A stretch of DNA of 36,139 nucleotides. Source: Candidatus Thorarchaeota archaeon (lineage in GTDB: Archaea > Asgardarchaeota > Thorarchaeia > Thorarchaeales > Thorarchaeaceae). Shown in pieces: positions 16,001 to 23,490 of the stretch; the first letter of the stretch is position 1; each line of letters opens with the position of its first letter. The stretch is from contig JAEOUG010000125.1 in NCBI GenBank assembly GCA_016839445.1, positions 1 to 36,139 on the forward strand, given 5' to 3'. Position numbers and translations under genes: made by a program. The notes under the pieces are model-generated. The model did not search any database. It had not been told where the DNA came from and saw nothing but the letters and a program-made list of their open reading frames with translations.

Positions 16001-16412
16001 TGATACGTTCCTGCGGCATGAAGACGAGAGGATTATCGGTTTCAAGACCAAAGGAATCTGAGAGCCGCCTCAGCTCTGCAGCCTTCACTCTCTTACCATC
16101 AATGTAGGACCTAGGTATGCCATCCCGGTCAATCTTCCGAATCAGTCTTTGACTCTGGCCGTTTAGCCTTACCTGAATCTCCACTTCCGCAGAGTTGGCG
16201 CCATGCCGGATGAAGTCGCTCCACTTCGAGTATCTGTTCTCTCTCTGATTGGACCCCAGACCAAACTTGAGGGCATGGAAGATTGATGATTTACCTGAAC
16301 CATTTGGACCTGCAATGACTGTGAGTCCCTTATCAAACGGTACTTCATCTGAATAGAACGAAAGGAAATTGCGCAGTCTTACTGCTTCGATGTGTACCGT
16401 CTTTTCACTCAA
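13044..16412 (-). CDS. smc: SMC chromosome-segregation ATPase
   Basis: DNA-organising ATPase of 1122 residues with the full SMC layout. The N-terminal head has Walker A GPNGSGKS (35-42) and Q-loop region LVFMPQERINAL. Long coiled coils run from about 165-490 and 650-960, with a globular hinge between. The C-terminal head has signature LSAGSGGERS (1023-1032) and Walker B VYVMDEVD (about 1048-1055), so ATP hydrolysis should be intact. The start is TTG, with AGGGGAC about 8 bases upstream and 17 bases after the stop of the preceding gene. The kleisin gene follows immediately through an overlapping stop/ribosome-binding site. Rad50 is excluded by the absence of a CxxC zinc hook in the hinge. Confidence 0.96.
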   Translation of the reverse strand: MSEKTVHIEAVRLRNFLSFYSDEVPFDKGLTVIAGPNGSGKSSIFHALKFGLGSNQRENRYSKWSDFIRHGANSAEVEIQVRLNGQSQRLIRKIDRDGIPRSYIDGKRVKAAELRRLSDSFGLETDNPLVFMPQERINALREMDPQEVRRLVEEGTGLDKLRNRITLQETEVAQSRIRLESALTESRSVEREIQLLQGDLTRLQRKRDLQQQESNLETELRWARQSDLTKRVEEAKAEIDEREAGIIDILEEQGSIESQIKEREVEESSARSSLEGMQKEIGHLDATLEQREKDLEKSQGETKKQVAEMRLLEGELKKDRDKRERSKSDLDRISATIEQHLEESRGLEREIQGVEEERSKIREDLTAFAEWNAKRSEAHGAYRTLQAEIEGKDLLMRSVRERMQIEEAELHSIESKSSHLWDSMEAADEKQLAATKAQLERKIASLNEERFRASSTSSQLQKEIDEIKTKLSEASERIPISVREVKAAIAEHGIASSTGPLLEMFTGKEEHSTPIEALLSGNMAFAFVTTDESDFQLIQKIRDKAKAPSPVILIKEHQDSEEKEIPQLKGVLGWLWDVLGMDEESKKVLSAVLGNFAFTEDAKTALRAAKKKGLPAVSQDGHVIIPDDTKVVSNPRSDPTGIISTTPLSSRLASAETSLTASRSRATEVISEIEKLTSEREETVNLLSQITRWSATWEKRKSLLSSIPNLQERIAVLDEELKGLQKDLGSAERELRKLDSTQPPERSRLVGQDSALKIKLRKHQGDLSKLERRLEFARRDEQQKRVELKKATENETMLSERITELREEIRAARDSASEHLEVIEQLKESRAELLNRRSALREEIQVTSQTLKELSQRLVELNVTVKDRRLQIVQAKRQMTNLQYELDSLSSQLEGLTRPDGIRNLETVRDELIRLRHILDDYQDISENVALTESRLKDRLGELSQRVAELSEELDEAEATVKDIRDQYLDGMNKALDEVEGEVNRILSTVKFPGSVRFKLEKHDGEYGVLFRTRIKTEGYGELSAGSGGERSLIAIGLILALQRFNPAPVYVMDEVDTFLDATNTELVSRLFHDASRRSQFILLTPAKSTHLLKHADKILGVVAPNGVEPSVIIESPSFKAQ

Positions 16413-16429
16413 TCTAGTTGTCCCCTAGA

Positions 16430-17587
16430 TCACTTGCCCATTATTCTCTGAAGTCTATCACTGCTCTTCTTAGCCCGCAGCAGTCTTGTCAGCCGCTCTT
16501 CTGCCGTGCCGTTCAACAGATGCGGGTGCTTGCTCAGGAATCCACGGTCCTCTGATGATAGAGGTAGTCCGTCATTCAGCACCTCAACGACCCTCTGCGT
16601 TCTCGCGTAGTCTTCTCCCACCGACATCAAATAGAGCTGGTCAATGAAGTCGTCCGGATACTCTGTTTCAACTCTGGACAGACTGGGAGATGCGCCGCGT
16701 TCCACCAAGTGAACGATGCTTCCTAGTGTCGCAGGGTCATTCAGAGGCATTACGCCGCTCTGCGCAATGAGCTTCTCCAGGTCATCGCGCTGCATGATGT
16801 TTGCTGACGCCTCGGTCATGACGAGGCTGACAGCCAACCGCTTGACTGACTGAAAACCCCACCCCTGTGTCAAATCCGCTAGCATGGCTGTGTCGATGTC
16901 CTTCCTGCCCTTCAGCACCCTCTCGAAGACACGAACGCGATCCTCTGAGGATGCAACCTCGATGACGAAGGTTCTGTCGAAAAGCGTCAGCATTTCTTCA
17001 TCGAGTTGGCTCGGCTTGGTCGTCGAAGCGATGAGTAGAACTTCGTCGTCATCCCATGACGTTCTGGATATCTCATCATGCAACGCAGCTGACCTCTCTG
17101 AGCCTGCTGGTGCGAGCATCTCGATTCTCTCCGCAAACATGATTGCTGGGGAGGACCTTCTTGCGAACTCAAACCCTACCCTTAGTGCATCTGCGCCTCT
17201 TTTCTTCTCATTGAGGATTTCTTCCTGTCTGAATGTGACGAGTTTGATGGGCACCTCGCGGCCCAAGAACCGCACAAATGCACCAAAGTCAGTTTCAGGA
17301 GGACCAATCAGTAGGACTCTGCCGCCTAATTCCAGTCCTGACTCAGCAAGCTTGTCTTTGAGCGATGTGAAGCGATTCAGGAGTGACTGGAACTCCATGG
17401 CCCGCTGCTCAACAGAATACTGATTGATCTGGTCTGCTGGCAGCTGCTCGGGCTCGACCAGCCTGACCGCCTCGGCAAATGTCTGCTCATCACTCAACGG
17501 TAAAACCTCAATGGTGGCATCGGGAACCACTTCCTGAACGCATATTACCCCTTCGAACCGGGAAGGCTTCCGCGCCCTTCCATGCAA
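16430..17587 (-). CDS. AAA+ pseudo-ATPase heading the smc operon
   Basis: A 385-residue protein with a recognisable classical AAA fold but lost catalytic residues. The Walker A position reads GPPETDFG (95-102) instead of GPPGTGKT. Walker B reads AIMFAER (148-154) instead of hhhhDE. Sensor 1 Asn is replaced in LLIASTTKPSQLD (185-195), while the flanking pattern (FARRSSPAIMF, TLFDRTFVIEVASSEDRVRVFERVL) clearly follows Cdc48/FtsH-type AAA modules. The N-terminal 85 residues are helical; the C-terminal 120 are helical and unassigned. It probably binds partners rather than hydrolysing ATP. It lies 17 bases upstream of smc in the same operon, so a role with SMC-kleisin is likely. TTG is used as start; no in-frame ATG lies nearby. 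Confidence 0.82.
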   Translation of the reverse strand: MHGRARKPSRFEGVICVQEVVPDATIEVLPLSDEQTFAEAVRLVEPEQLPADQINQYSVEQRAMEFQSLLNRFTSLKDKLAESGLELGGRVLLIGPPETDFGAFVRFLGREVPIKLVTFRQEEILNEKKRGADALRVGFEFARRSSPAIMFAERIEMLAPAGSERSAALHDEISRTSWDDDEVLLIASTTKPSQLDEEMLTLFDRTFVIEVASSEDRVRVFERVLKGRKDIDTAMLADLTQGWGFQSVKRLAVSLVMTEASANIMQRDDLEKLIAQSGVMPLNDPATLGSIVHLVERGASPSLSRVETEYPDDFIDQLYLMSVGEDYARTQRVVEVLNDGLPLSSEDRGFLSKHPHLLNGTAEERLTRLLRAKKSSDRLQRIMGK

Positions 17588-17633
17588 GGTTCACAAGCAT
17601 TAAGACGAAACCTGACAGGAGGGTCACGTTATC

Positions 17634-19337
17634 ATGAGCACTCAATCGGACCGACTAAGAGACCTTGTGAACTCAGTCATCACCACAGCCGAGAGCAGAG
17701 GGCTGTTTGTCCACTCCAAAGAGCTGGTCATTAGATACTCTCAGGACGACACCGGAAAGTCAAGCAAGACTCGTCGGGTTCCACTCATCGTTGGAGCATG
17801 TGTGTTGAATGCGCTGGTCCCGAGATCTGCGATGCTATTGGTGGGAGGTCATGGCGGCGGAAAGACAACGCTTGTCAAGGCGTTGGGACGTATGCTGACC
17901 GGAAGGAGCCTGGAGGAAATTGAGGATGGAATTCTCCGGGGGCATCCCCAGCTAACTGAAGAGAAGATGGTTGCCACACTGAAGCCCGGTCCTCTGATGA
18001 AGGATGGTGTGGAGGTGATTGTCTGGAGAAGGTTCGTCACCGACTTCTTCAAGATCATTGACGAGGTCAATCGACTGACCCCTCATGCCCAGAACATCCT
18101 GCTCTCACTTCTAGCAGAGGGGGAAGTCAAGTACTTCGACCAGGTTAGGCGCTGTGACGAGTTCTCTCTCTTTGCCACTCTGAATCCCGGTGATGCTGGC
18201 ACGTTTGAGCTCGGCCCTCCGTTCCTTGACAGATTCGGTATTGCAGTCCCCATCACAATGCCATCGATCAATGACCTGGAGCTGATCCTCTCATCCCGTG
18301 ACGAGAAGCTCTTCGGATTCGATGAGATGTGGCAGGTTCCGGCCATCCTGCGCATCGAAGACCTTCTGACAATCTGGAACCTTGCAGACAAGGTCGTAGT
18401 GCCGGAGGGTGTTTCCGAGTATATGCGGTCGCTGGTGAGGGAGTTCGGGGCATGCATGAGAGCGGACAAGAGCCAGTCCTCGGGTCTTACTGTGGAGACT
18501 GGTCTGTGTGATGGGTGTCACTTCAATACTGCAAAGAGTGTCTGCAACAAGGTCGTTCTTCCACTGAGCGTTCGGGCAGCAAAGGACCTCAATCGCTTCT
18601 CAAAGGCTGCAGCATGGCTGGTGGGGGCGACGGAGGTTTCCGTCGATATCGTGAAGACTCTAGCCCCACTTGTCTTCTGGCATCGCACAAGATTCGTTGG
18701 CGAAGAACTCGAGAGGGCCCCCTTCTACGGGGATCGTTTCGCGTACGCGAGCCACCTTGTAGAGCTGGCATCGTCAAGGTTTGTGGAGCGCTCAACGGCA
18801 ATCCTGTTGATGAAGAAGCTCAGAATAGGAGAGGACTCGAAGGAGTCCGCCGACCAGTTGCAGGAGATGGCCAAGAGTGACCTATTGGTCCGTCTGGACT
18901 ACGCAGAGCTTGCCCGAGACCTCAAGAAACAGAAGTACGTGAAAATCATTCGTGCTATCGATTCGGCAATGAGCAAGGGTGGAGTTGACTCCCTTACGGC
19001 AATCCTGGAGGAGCTTCAGAAGGACACTGAGATTCCAAACCGTCCCATGCTCATCAACAGAGTCACGGAGGCCCTACACAGAATCACCTTGACACAATAC
19101 GAGATGACCTTCGAGGATTGGTCTGAAATGTGGACAATGATTAGTCTGAAGCATCCACAGCTGACACAGATACTGAAGGAAACTCTGGATCCTCCAAAGC
19201 GCCGTGTCGCGCGCGCAAACGGTCTTACTGTTGTAGTCTACGTTACAGGTAACGCAATGGACTCACGCGTGTTTCTTGAGGTGTCCGGGGGCAAGGAGGC
19301 GTTAGAACTGCGTGAAGCCATTGAAAAGCAGATTTGA
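17634..19337 (+). CDS. MoxR-type AAA+ ATPase with four-cysteine insert
   Basis: Putative chaperone ATPase, 567 residues. AAA+ motifs are intact: Walker A GGHGGGKT (71-78), Walker B FKIIDE (139-144) followed by VNRLTPHAQNILLSLLAEGEV typical of MoxR proteins, sensor 1 TLNPGD (183-187), and arginine finger in FLDRF (R200). In the lid region, cysteines at 274, 292, 295 and 304 (FGAC, CDGCH, SVC) make a C-x17-C-x2-C-x8-C set that could hold zinc or an iron-sulfur cluster. The last 200 residues are helical and unassigned. GGAGGG lies about 10 bases before the ATG. The next gene, 18 bases downstream, is a VWA protein, the usual partner of MoxR ATPases. Confidence 0.9.
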   Translation: MSTQSDRLRDLVNSVITTAESRGLFVHSKELVIRYSQDDTGKSSKTRRVPLIVGACVLNALVPRSAMLLVGGHGGGKTTLVKALGRMLTGRSLEEIEDGILRGHPQLTEEKMVATLKPGPLMKDGVEVIVWRRFVTDFFKIIDEVNRLTPHAQNILLSLLAEGEVKYFDQVRRCDEFSLFATLNPGDAGTFELGPPFLDRFGIAVPITMPSINDLELILSSRDEKLFGFDEMWQVPAILRIEDLLTIWNLADKVVVPEGVSEYMRSLVREFGACMRADKSQSSGLTVETGLCDGCHFNTAKSVCNKVVLPLSVRAAKDLNRFSKAAAWLVGATEVSVDIVKTLAPLVFWHRTRFVGEELERAPFYGDRFAYASHLVELASSRFVERSTAILLMKKLRIGEDSKESADQLQEMAKSDLLVRLDYAELARDLKKQKYVKIIRAIDSAMSKGGVDSLTAILEELQKDTEIPNRPMLINRVTEALHRITLTQYEMTFEDWSEMWTMISLKHPQLTQILKETLDPPKRRVARANGLTVVVYVTGNAMDSRVFLEVSGGKEALELREAIEKQI

Positions 19338-19355
19338 AACTAGGAGCGGACAACG

Positions 19356-21083
19356 ATGTCGGTTGGAGCTAGGGATGCCCTGCCAGATTCCCACCTCCTC
19401 GCAGTCGCCAGAAGGGCATGGGATCTCGCCGTCATCGACTTCTTCCATCCTCCGCTGCCAGAGCCGGTCATTGAGCACTCACCGGATGCGTCTAGCTTCT
19501 TCTACATCGATTCTTCCAGCTGGACTGTCCATCTGAACACAGCCGGTGTGCCTCTCTACCTTGGAGGGCCTGAAACCGAAGGTTTCCTGAGATCGGTTTG
19601 CCATCACGAGATACAGCACTATCTTCTCTGCCCCTTTGACGGGGTTACCTCAGGAATGATGTTCGCTGGTGCACGTAGGCATCTGAACAATGATCTGGCC
19701 ATGTTTGTGGTCAACCTCTTTGCAGATCTCGTTGTTGAGAGCAGCCTACTGCGGAGATATCCCTCTCTTACCCACTCGAGGATCATGGCCTCGATTCATG
19801 AGTCGAGTCTTCGTATGTCAGAACATAGTCGACTGTGGAAGCTCATAGTTGCTTGCCATCGTGCCATGTGGGGTTTTCCTCTCCCAGCGACCGCGCAAGT
19901 AACGAGTGACGACTATGCTATGGCGCAAGAGATTGTGCGGATCGCAAGGCAATCAATCGACAACGAGAGACGATGGCCACGAGCCTGCGAGAAGATCGCT
20001 GAGGCTATCGCGGAGTGGATGCCAGAGGATGAGGAGCTCTTCGACAAGGGCGCAGAGGGAGCCAAGTCCGCTGTAACCGTCGTTGATGGGGGCTCCGGGG
20101 TCTTCGTACCCGTTGATGTCGATGCGGTCATGGGCAGTCCTCTTGAGAACAGAAACGGCGACATGGCCAGAAAATGCATTCCGGGAGCGGAACAGGGTGG
20201 GAGCGACACTGAAAGAGAACGTCTTGCGAGATTGGTGAACGACAGAGGAGGCAATCTTGAAGATCTTGAAGCTGTCTACATCTTGGCGGGAATCGGCGTT
20301 GAGGACAGGGAGTGGGTTAGATTCTGGTATCGCGCAAAAGCGAGTGACATCATCAGATTCGACGTGAGGGCACCCAAGCTCTCTGGGTCTCTCCCAGTCA
20401 CTCCGGAGTTGTGGCGACTTGGTGATCCCGTCGAGGAACTTGATGTGGTGCAGTCCCTTCAAGCCTTCCCGGTATTAGTGCCAAACATGTCAACTCGTCG
20501 TTGGCAAAGGATGGAGCCGCCTGGGTCCTCAGACTCCGAGTCGCTTCCTGACCTGCTTCTAGTCATTGATTCAAGTGGATCGATGACTTGGAGGATGTCA
20601 AGCAAGAGGGTAGCTGGGCCATACCATACCGCTTTGGTGGCTGCCTTTGCTGCTATGAACTTCGCAGTGAAGAATGGACGACGGATTGCCGCAATCAACT
20701 TCTCTGATGGCACGAAGACATGCGATTGGTCAACGGAGCGGAAGGAAGTCGAGCGGACTCTCCTGACCTATCAGGGAGGAGGGACTGTCGCACCGGTCAA
20801 GTCCATAGAGGGAATGTGTAATGCAAGCGAGTCCAGAGTACTGGCGATAGTCATCACCGATGCAGAGATTGTCAACTGGTCTCATTTGATCAGGAGCGTG
20901 TCAGTCCTCTCTCGGAGAGGTCACAGGCTTGTCTTCTTCCACATAGGGTCGGGGAGCTCATCTCGTGACAAGAAGACTCACGACTCGATACGATCTGCAG
21001 GTGCGGCGGTATACGGAATCAAGTCCCCGAAGGACCTCCCAAGGCTTGTTGTAAGAGAGGTTCGCTCGGCTTACTCCTCCTAG
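19356..21083 (+). CDS. VWA-domain protein with HExxH metallopeptidase-like motif
   Basis: A 575-residue soluble partner of the upstream MoxR ATPase. The C-terminal VWA domain, from about residue 395, has the metal-site motif DSSGS (D405, S407, S409), a later Thr in TYQGGGTVAP, and the acidic strand VLAIVITDAE. Near the N terminus is HEIQH (84-88), a zinc-peptidase HExxH, followed by NLFADLVVE where a third ligand (D124 or E128) could lie. This pairing of a putative metallopeptidase region with a VWA-like domain resembles the DUF2201 group. An acidic linker, about 225-300, separates the two. Start supported by AGGAG nine bases upstream. Whether the peptidase site is active is unknown. Confidence 0.88.
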   Translation: MSVGARDALPDSHLLAVARRAWDLAVIDFFHPPLPEPVIEHSPDASSFFYIDSSSWTVHLNTAGVPLYLGGPETEGFLRSVCHHEIQHYLLCPFDGVTSGMMFAGARRHLNNDLAMFVVNLFADLVVESSLLRRYPSLTHSRIMASIHESSLRMSEHSRLWKLIVACHRAMWGFPLPATAQVTSDDYAMAQEIVRIARQSIDNERRWPRACEKIAEAIAEWMPEDEELFDKGAEGAKSAVTVVDGGSGVFVPVDVDAVMGSPLENRNGDMARKCIPGAEQGGSDTERERLARLVNDRGGNLEDLEAVYILAGIGVEDREWVRFWYRAKASDIIRFDVRAPKLSGSLPVTPELWRLGDPVEELDVVQSLQAFPVLVPNMSTRRWQRMEPPGSSDSESLPDLLLVIDSSGSMTWRMSSKRVAGPYHTALVAAFAAMNFAVKNGRRIAAINFSDGTKTCDWSTERKEVERTLLTYQGGGTVAPVKSIEGMCNASESRVLAIVITDAEIVNWSHLIRSVSVLSRRGHRLVFFHIGSGSSSRDKKTHDSIRSAGAAVYGIKSPKDLPRLVVREVRSAYSS

Positions 21084-21103
21084 ACACCTTAGCAAGACCC
21101 AAA

Positions 21104-21111
21104 CTTTTATC
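21104..21111 (+). promoter_or_regulatory. TATA box of the nfn operon
   Basis: CTTTTATC lies about 65-70 bases before the preferred nfnA ATG (21175) and directly next to the alternative GTG at 21118. Transcription would begin near 21133, inside the longer frame, which argues for the ATG at 21175. Confidence 0.5.
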
Positions 21112-21174
21112 TCGCGCGTGATTGGGCAGACGAATCGTAGCCTGCTTCAGAAAGGCTCTCGAGGCTGTTCTCAC

Positions 21175-22017
21175 ATGTACAAGATTCTGGAGAAGAAGGT
21201 ACTCAATCCTGTGACTAAGATGAACGTGATTGCGGCTCCTGATATCGCGAAGGTCTGCAAACCTGGCCAGTTTGTGATGATCAGAGTGAACGAAACCGGC
21301 GAGCGGTTTCCATTGACGATTGCTGACTTCGACCGCAAGAAGGGGACAATCACGATTGTCTATCAAGAGGTCGGGAAGTCAACCAAGCTTCTTGGGAGTA
21401 TGGAGAAGGGCGAATCACTACTAGATTTCATTGGCCCCCTTGGAAAGCCATCCCCCACCGACAAGGTCTACGGTACAGTTGTTGCCATTGGTGGAGGTTG
21501 TGGCAGTGCTATTGTATATCCTGTGGCACGAGCATTCAAAGAGTCGGGCAACAAGCTGATCACCATCAACGGAGCCCGAAGCATGGATCTCCTGCTCTAT
21601 CAGGACGAAATGGAGGCGATAAGTGATGAGTCCTACATTACCACAGACGACGGCACTTGTGGTGTTCACGGCTTCGTCACTACAGTATTGGGAGAATTGA
21701 TTCAACAGGGCCGTCAGATTGACCTGGTCTTCGCAGTTGGCCCAGTGCCAATGATGAAGTTTGTATCCAAGACAACAGAGGCGCCAAAGATACACACGCT
21801 TGTAAGCCTCAATAGCATCATGGTTGACGGCACAGGGATGTGCGGTGCTTGTCGTGTAACAGTCGGAGGTCAGATGAAATTCGCCTGCGTAGACGGGCCC
21901 GAGTTTGATGGACATCAGGTGGACTTCAACGAGTTGATGGGCCGCCTGAATGCATATGTCGACTACGAGAAGGTCTCTGATGAAGCATGGGAGAAGGCTC
22001 ATGGAGGTGGCAAATGA
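21175..22017 (+). CDS. nfnA: Ferredoxin-NAD(P)H oxidoreductase subunit A (NfnA-like)
   Basis: FAD and [2Fe-2S] subunit of an NADH-dependent reduced ferredoxin:NADP+ oxidoreductase or sulfide dehydrogenase-type complex; 280 residues, the usual size. Visible parts are the FAD-binding RFPLTIADFD (44-53), the glycine-rich nucleotide loop VAIGGGCGSA (103-112), and the cluster segment DGTGMCGAC (from D218; C223, C226) with C238. In characterised NfnA one cluster ligand is an aspartate, which fits D218. The ATG at 21175 gives the right length; the 19-residue upstream extension would lie before the likely transcription start. Its stop overlaps the nfnB start (ATGA), so the subunits are translationally coupled. 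Confidence 0.92.
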   Translation: MYKILEKKVLNPVTKMNVIAAPDIAKVCKPGQFVMIRVNETGERFPLTIADFDRKKGTITIVYQEVGKSTKLLGSMEKGESLLDFIGPLGKPSPTDKVYGTVVAIGGGCGSAIVYPVARAFKESGNKLITINGARSMDLLLYQDEMEAISDESYITTDDGTCGVHGFVTTVLGELIQQGRQIDLVFAVGPVPMMKFVSKTTEAPKIHTLVSLNSIMVDGTGMCGACRVTVGGQMKFACVDGPEFDGHQVDFNELMGRLNAYVDYEKVSDEAWEKAHGGGK

Positions 22018-23432
22018 TGTCTGACACTCCTAAGCGAGAGAGGAAGCCACCGACAAAGAAGGTGCCCATGCCAGAGCAGGATCCAAAAGCCAGGAGCAAG
22101 AACTTCGACGAGGTTGCACTTGGCTACACTGCAGAGCAGGCCATGGAGGAGGCGGAGAAGTGCCTCCAGTGCAGGAACCCCAAGTGCATCAGTGGTTGCC
22201 CCGTTGAGGTGCCAATCAAAGAGTTCATCGAACTGGTCCGAGAGGGGAAGTTCGCTGAGGCCGCTCTGAAGATAAAGGAGACAAACAGCCTTCCCGCAGT
22301 CTGCGGTAGAGTATGTCCCCAAGAGACTCAGTGCGAGCAATCCTGCATCTACGGGATTCGCAATGAGCCTATTGCGATTGGACGACTTGAGCGGTTCGTG
22401 GCGGATTACGCCCGTGAGAGAGGAGAGGAGCTCCCCAAGCTTCCCAAGAAGCTTGGGAAGAGAATAGCCATCATTGGGGGCGGTCCGGCGGGCCTCACTT
22501 GCGCCGGTGACCTGATTCGCCTTGGTTATGATGTGACCATCTTCGAGGCGTTCCACAAGGCGGGAGGAGTCCTCGTATATGGGATCCCCGAGTTCAGGCT
22601 GCCCAAGTCCATCGTCAAGGCTGAGGTTGACTACCTGAAGCGACTTGGCGTTGAGATTCGATACAACTACGTAGTAGGGAAGATACGAAACGTAATGGAC
22701 CTGATGAAGGAAGACGGGTATGATGCGGTCTTCATCGGGACTGGAGCTGGAGCTCCAAACTTCATGAGAATCGCTGGCATGAACCTTGTCACAGTCTTCT
22801 CAGCAAACGAGCTGCTGACACGGACCAACCTCATGAAGGGGTACAAGTTCCCTGAATACGATACACCCGTGAAGGTTGGCAAGAAGGTGGCTGTAATAGG
22901 CGGAGGCAACGTGGCGATGGACGCCGCAAGGACCTCCCTGCGGCTTGGGGCTGAACAGGTGTACATTGTGTACCGAAGATCGATGGAGGAGCTTCCGGCG
23001 AGAGCAGAAGAGGTTCACCATGCAGAAGAGGAAGGTGTCCAGTTTCGTTTGCTTGTGAACCCCACTGAGGTCATTGGCGACGAGAAAGGTCATGTCATTG
23101 GTATGAAGTGTGTGAAGATGGAGCTGGGAGAGCCTGATGAATCAGGGAGGCGAAGGCCTATTCCTATTCCTGACTCAGAGTTCGTCTTCGATGTAGACAC
23201 GGTGGTTGTAGCCATTGGGAACTCTCCAAATCCAATTGTGCCTGAGTCCATTCCTGGCCTCGAGATATCACGATGGGGGACCATCGTCATTGATGAGGAA
23301 ACGGGGATGAGTTCTGTTCCGGGCATATTCGCTGGCGGTGACATCGTCACAGGTGCAGCAACCGTGATTAGTGCCATGGGTGCAGGGAAGATCGCTGCTC
23401 GAGGTATTCACAAGTATCTCAATGAGAAGTAG
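22014..23432 (+). CDS. nfnB: Ferredoxin-NAD(P)H oxidoreductase subunit B (NfnB/GltD-like)
   Basis: Flavin and iron-sulfur subunit, about 472 residues, of the GltD/NfnB family. N-terminal cysteines CLQCRNPKCISGCPV and VCGRVCPQETQCEQSC supply two [4Fe-4S] clusters. FAD binding is at AIIGGGPAGLTCA and NAD(P)H binding at AVIGGGNVAMDAAR, with the second FAD motif near GIFAGGDIVTGA. Start ATG 22014 overlaps the nfnA stop and has GGAGGT about 7 bases upstream; the next ATG (22017) is equally possible. Adjacent to NfnA, an electron-bifurcating transhydrogenase is more likely than glutamate synthase small subunit, since no large subunit is present in the window. Confidence 0.93.
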   Translation: MMSDTPKRERKPPTKKVPMPEQDPKARSKNFDEVALGYTAEQAMEEAEKCLQCRNPKCISGCPVEVPIKEFIELVREGKFAEAALKIKETNSLPAVCGRVCPQETQCEQSCIYGIRNEPIAIGRLERFVADYARERGEELPKLPKKLGKRIAIIGGGPAGLTCAGDLIRLGYDVTIFEAFHKAGGVLVYGIPEFRLPKSIVKAEVDYLKRLGVEIRYNYVVGKIRNVMDLMKEDGYDAVFIGTGAGAPNFMRIAGMNLVTVFSANELLTRTNLMKGYKFPEYDTPVKVGKKVAVIGGGNVAMDAARTSLRLGAEQVYIVYRRSMEELPARAEEVHHAEEEGVQFRLLVNPTEVIGDEKGHVIGMKCVKMELGEPDESGRRRPIPIPDSEFVFDVDTVVVAIGNSPNPIVPESIPGLEISRWGTIVIDEETGMSSVPGIFAGGDIVTGAATVISAMGAGKIAARGIHKYLNEK

Positions 23433-23490
23433 TCTGGTTGCACTCTGCCGCCCTTCACCTGCACTATTGATAAGGACGCCAGACATAGAA

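Noticed and set aside
13044..16412. Rad50 instead of SMC
   Set aside because: The middle of the protein is a globular hinge without the CxxC zinc hook, and a kleisin gene follows directly.
22014..23432. Glutamate synthase small subunit as the function of nfnB
   Set aside because: The sequence family is shared, but the adjacent, translationally coupled NfnA-like subunit and absence of a large subunit favour Nfn.
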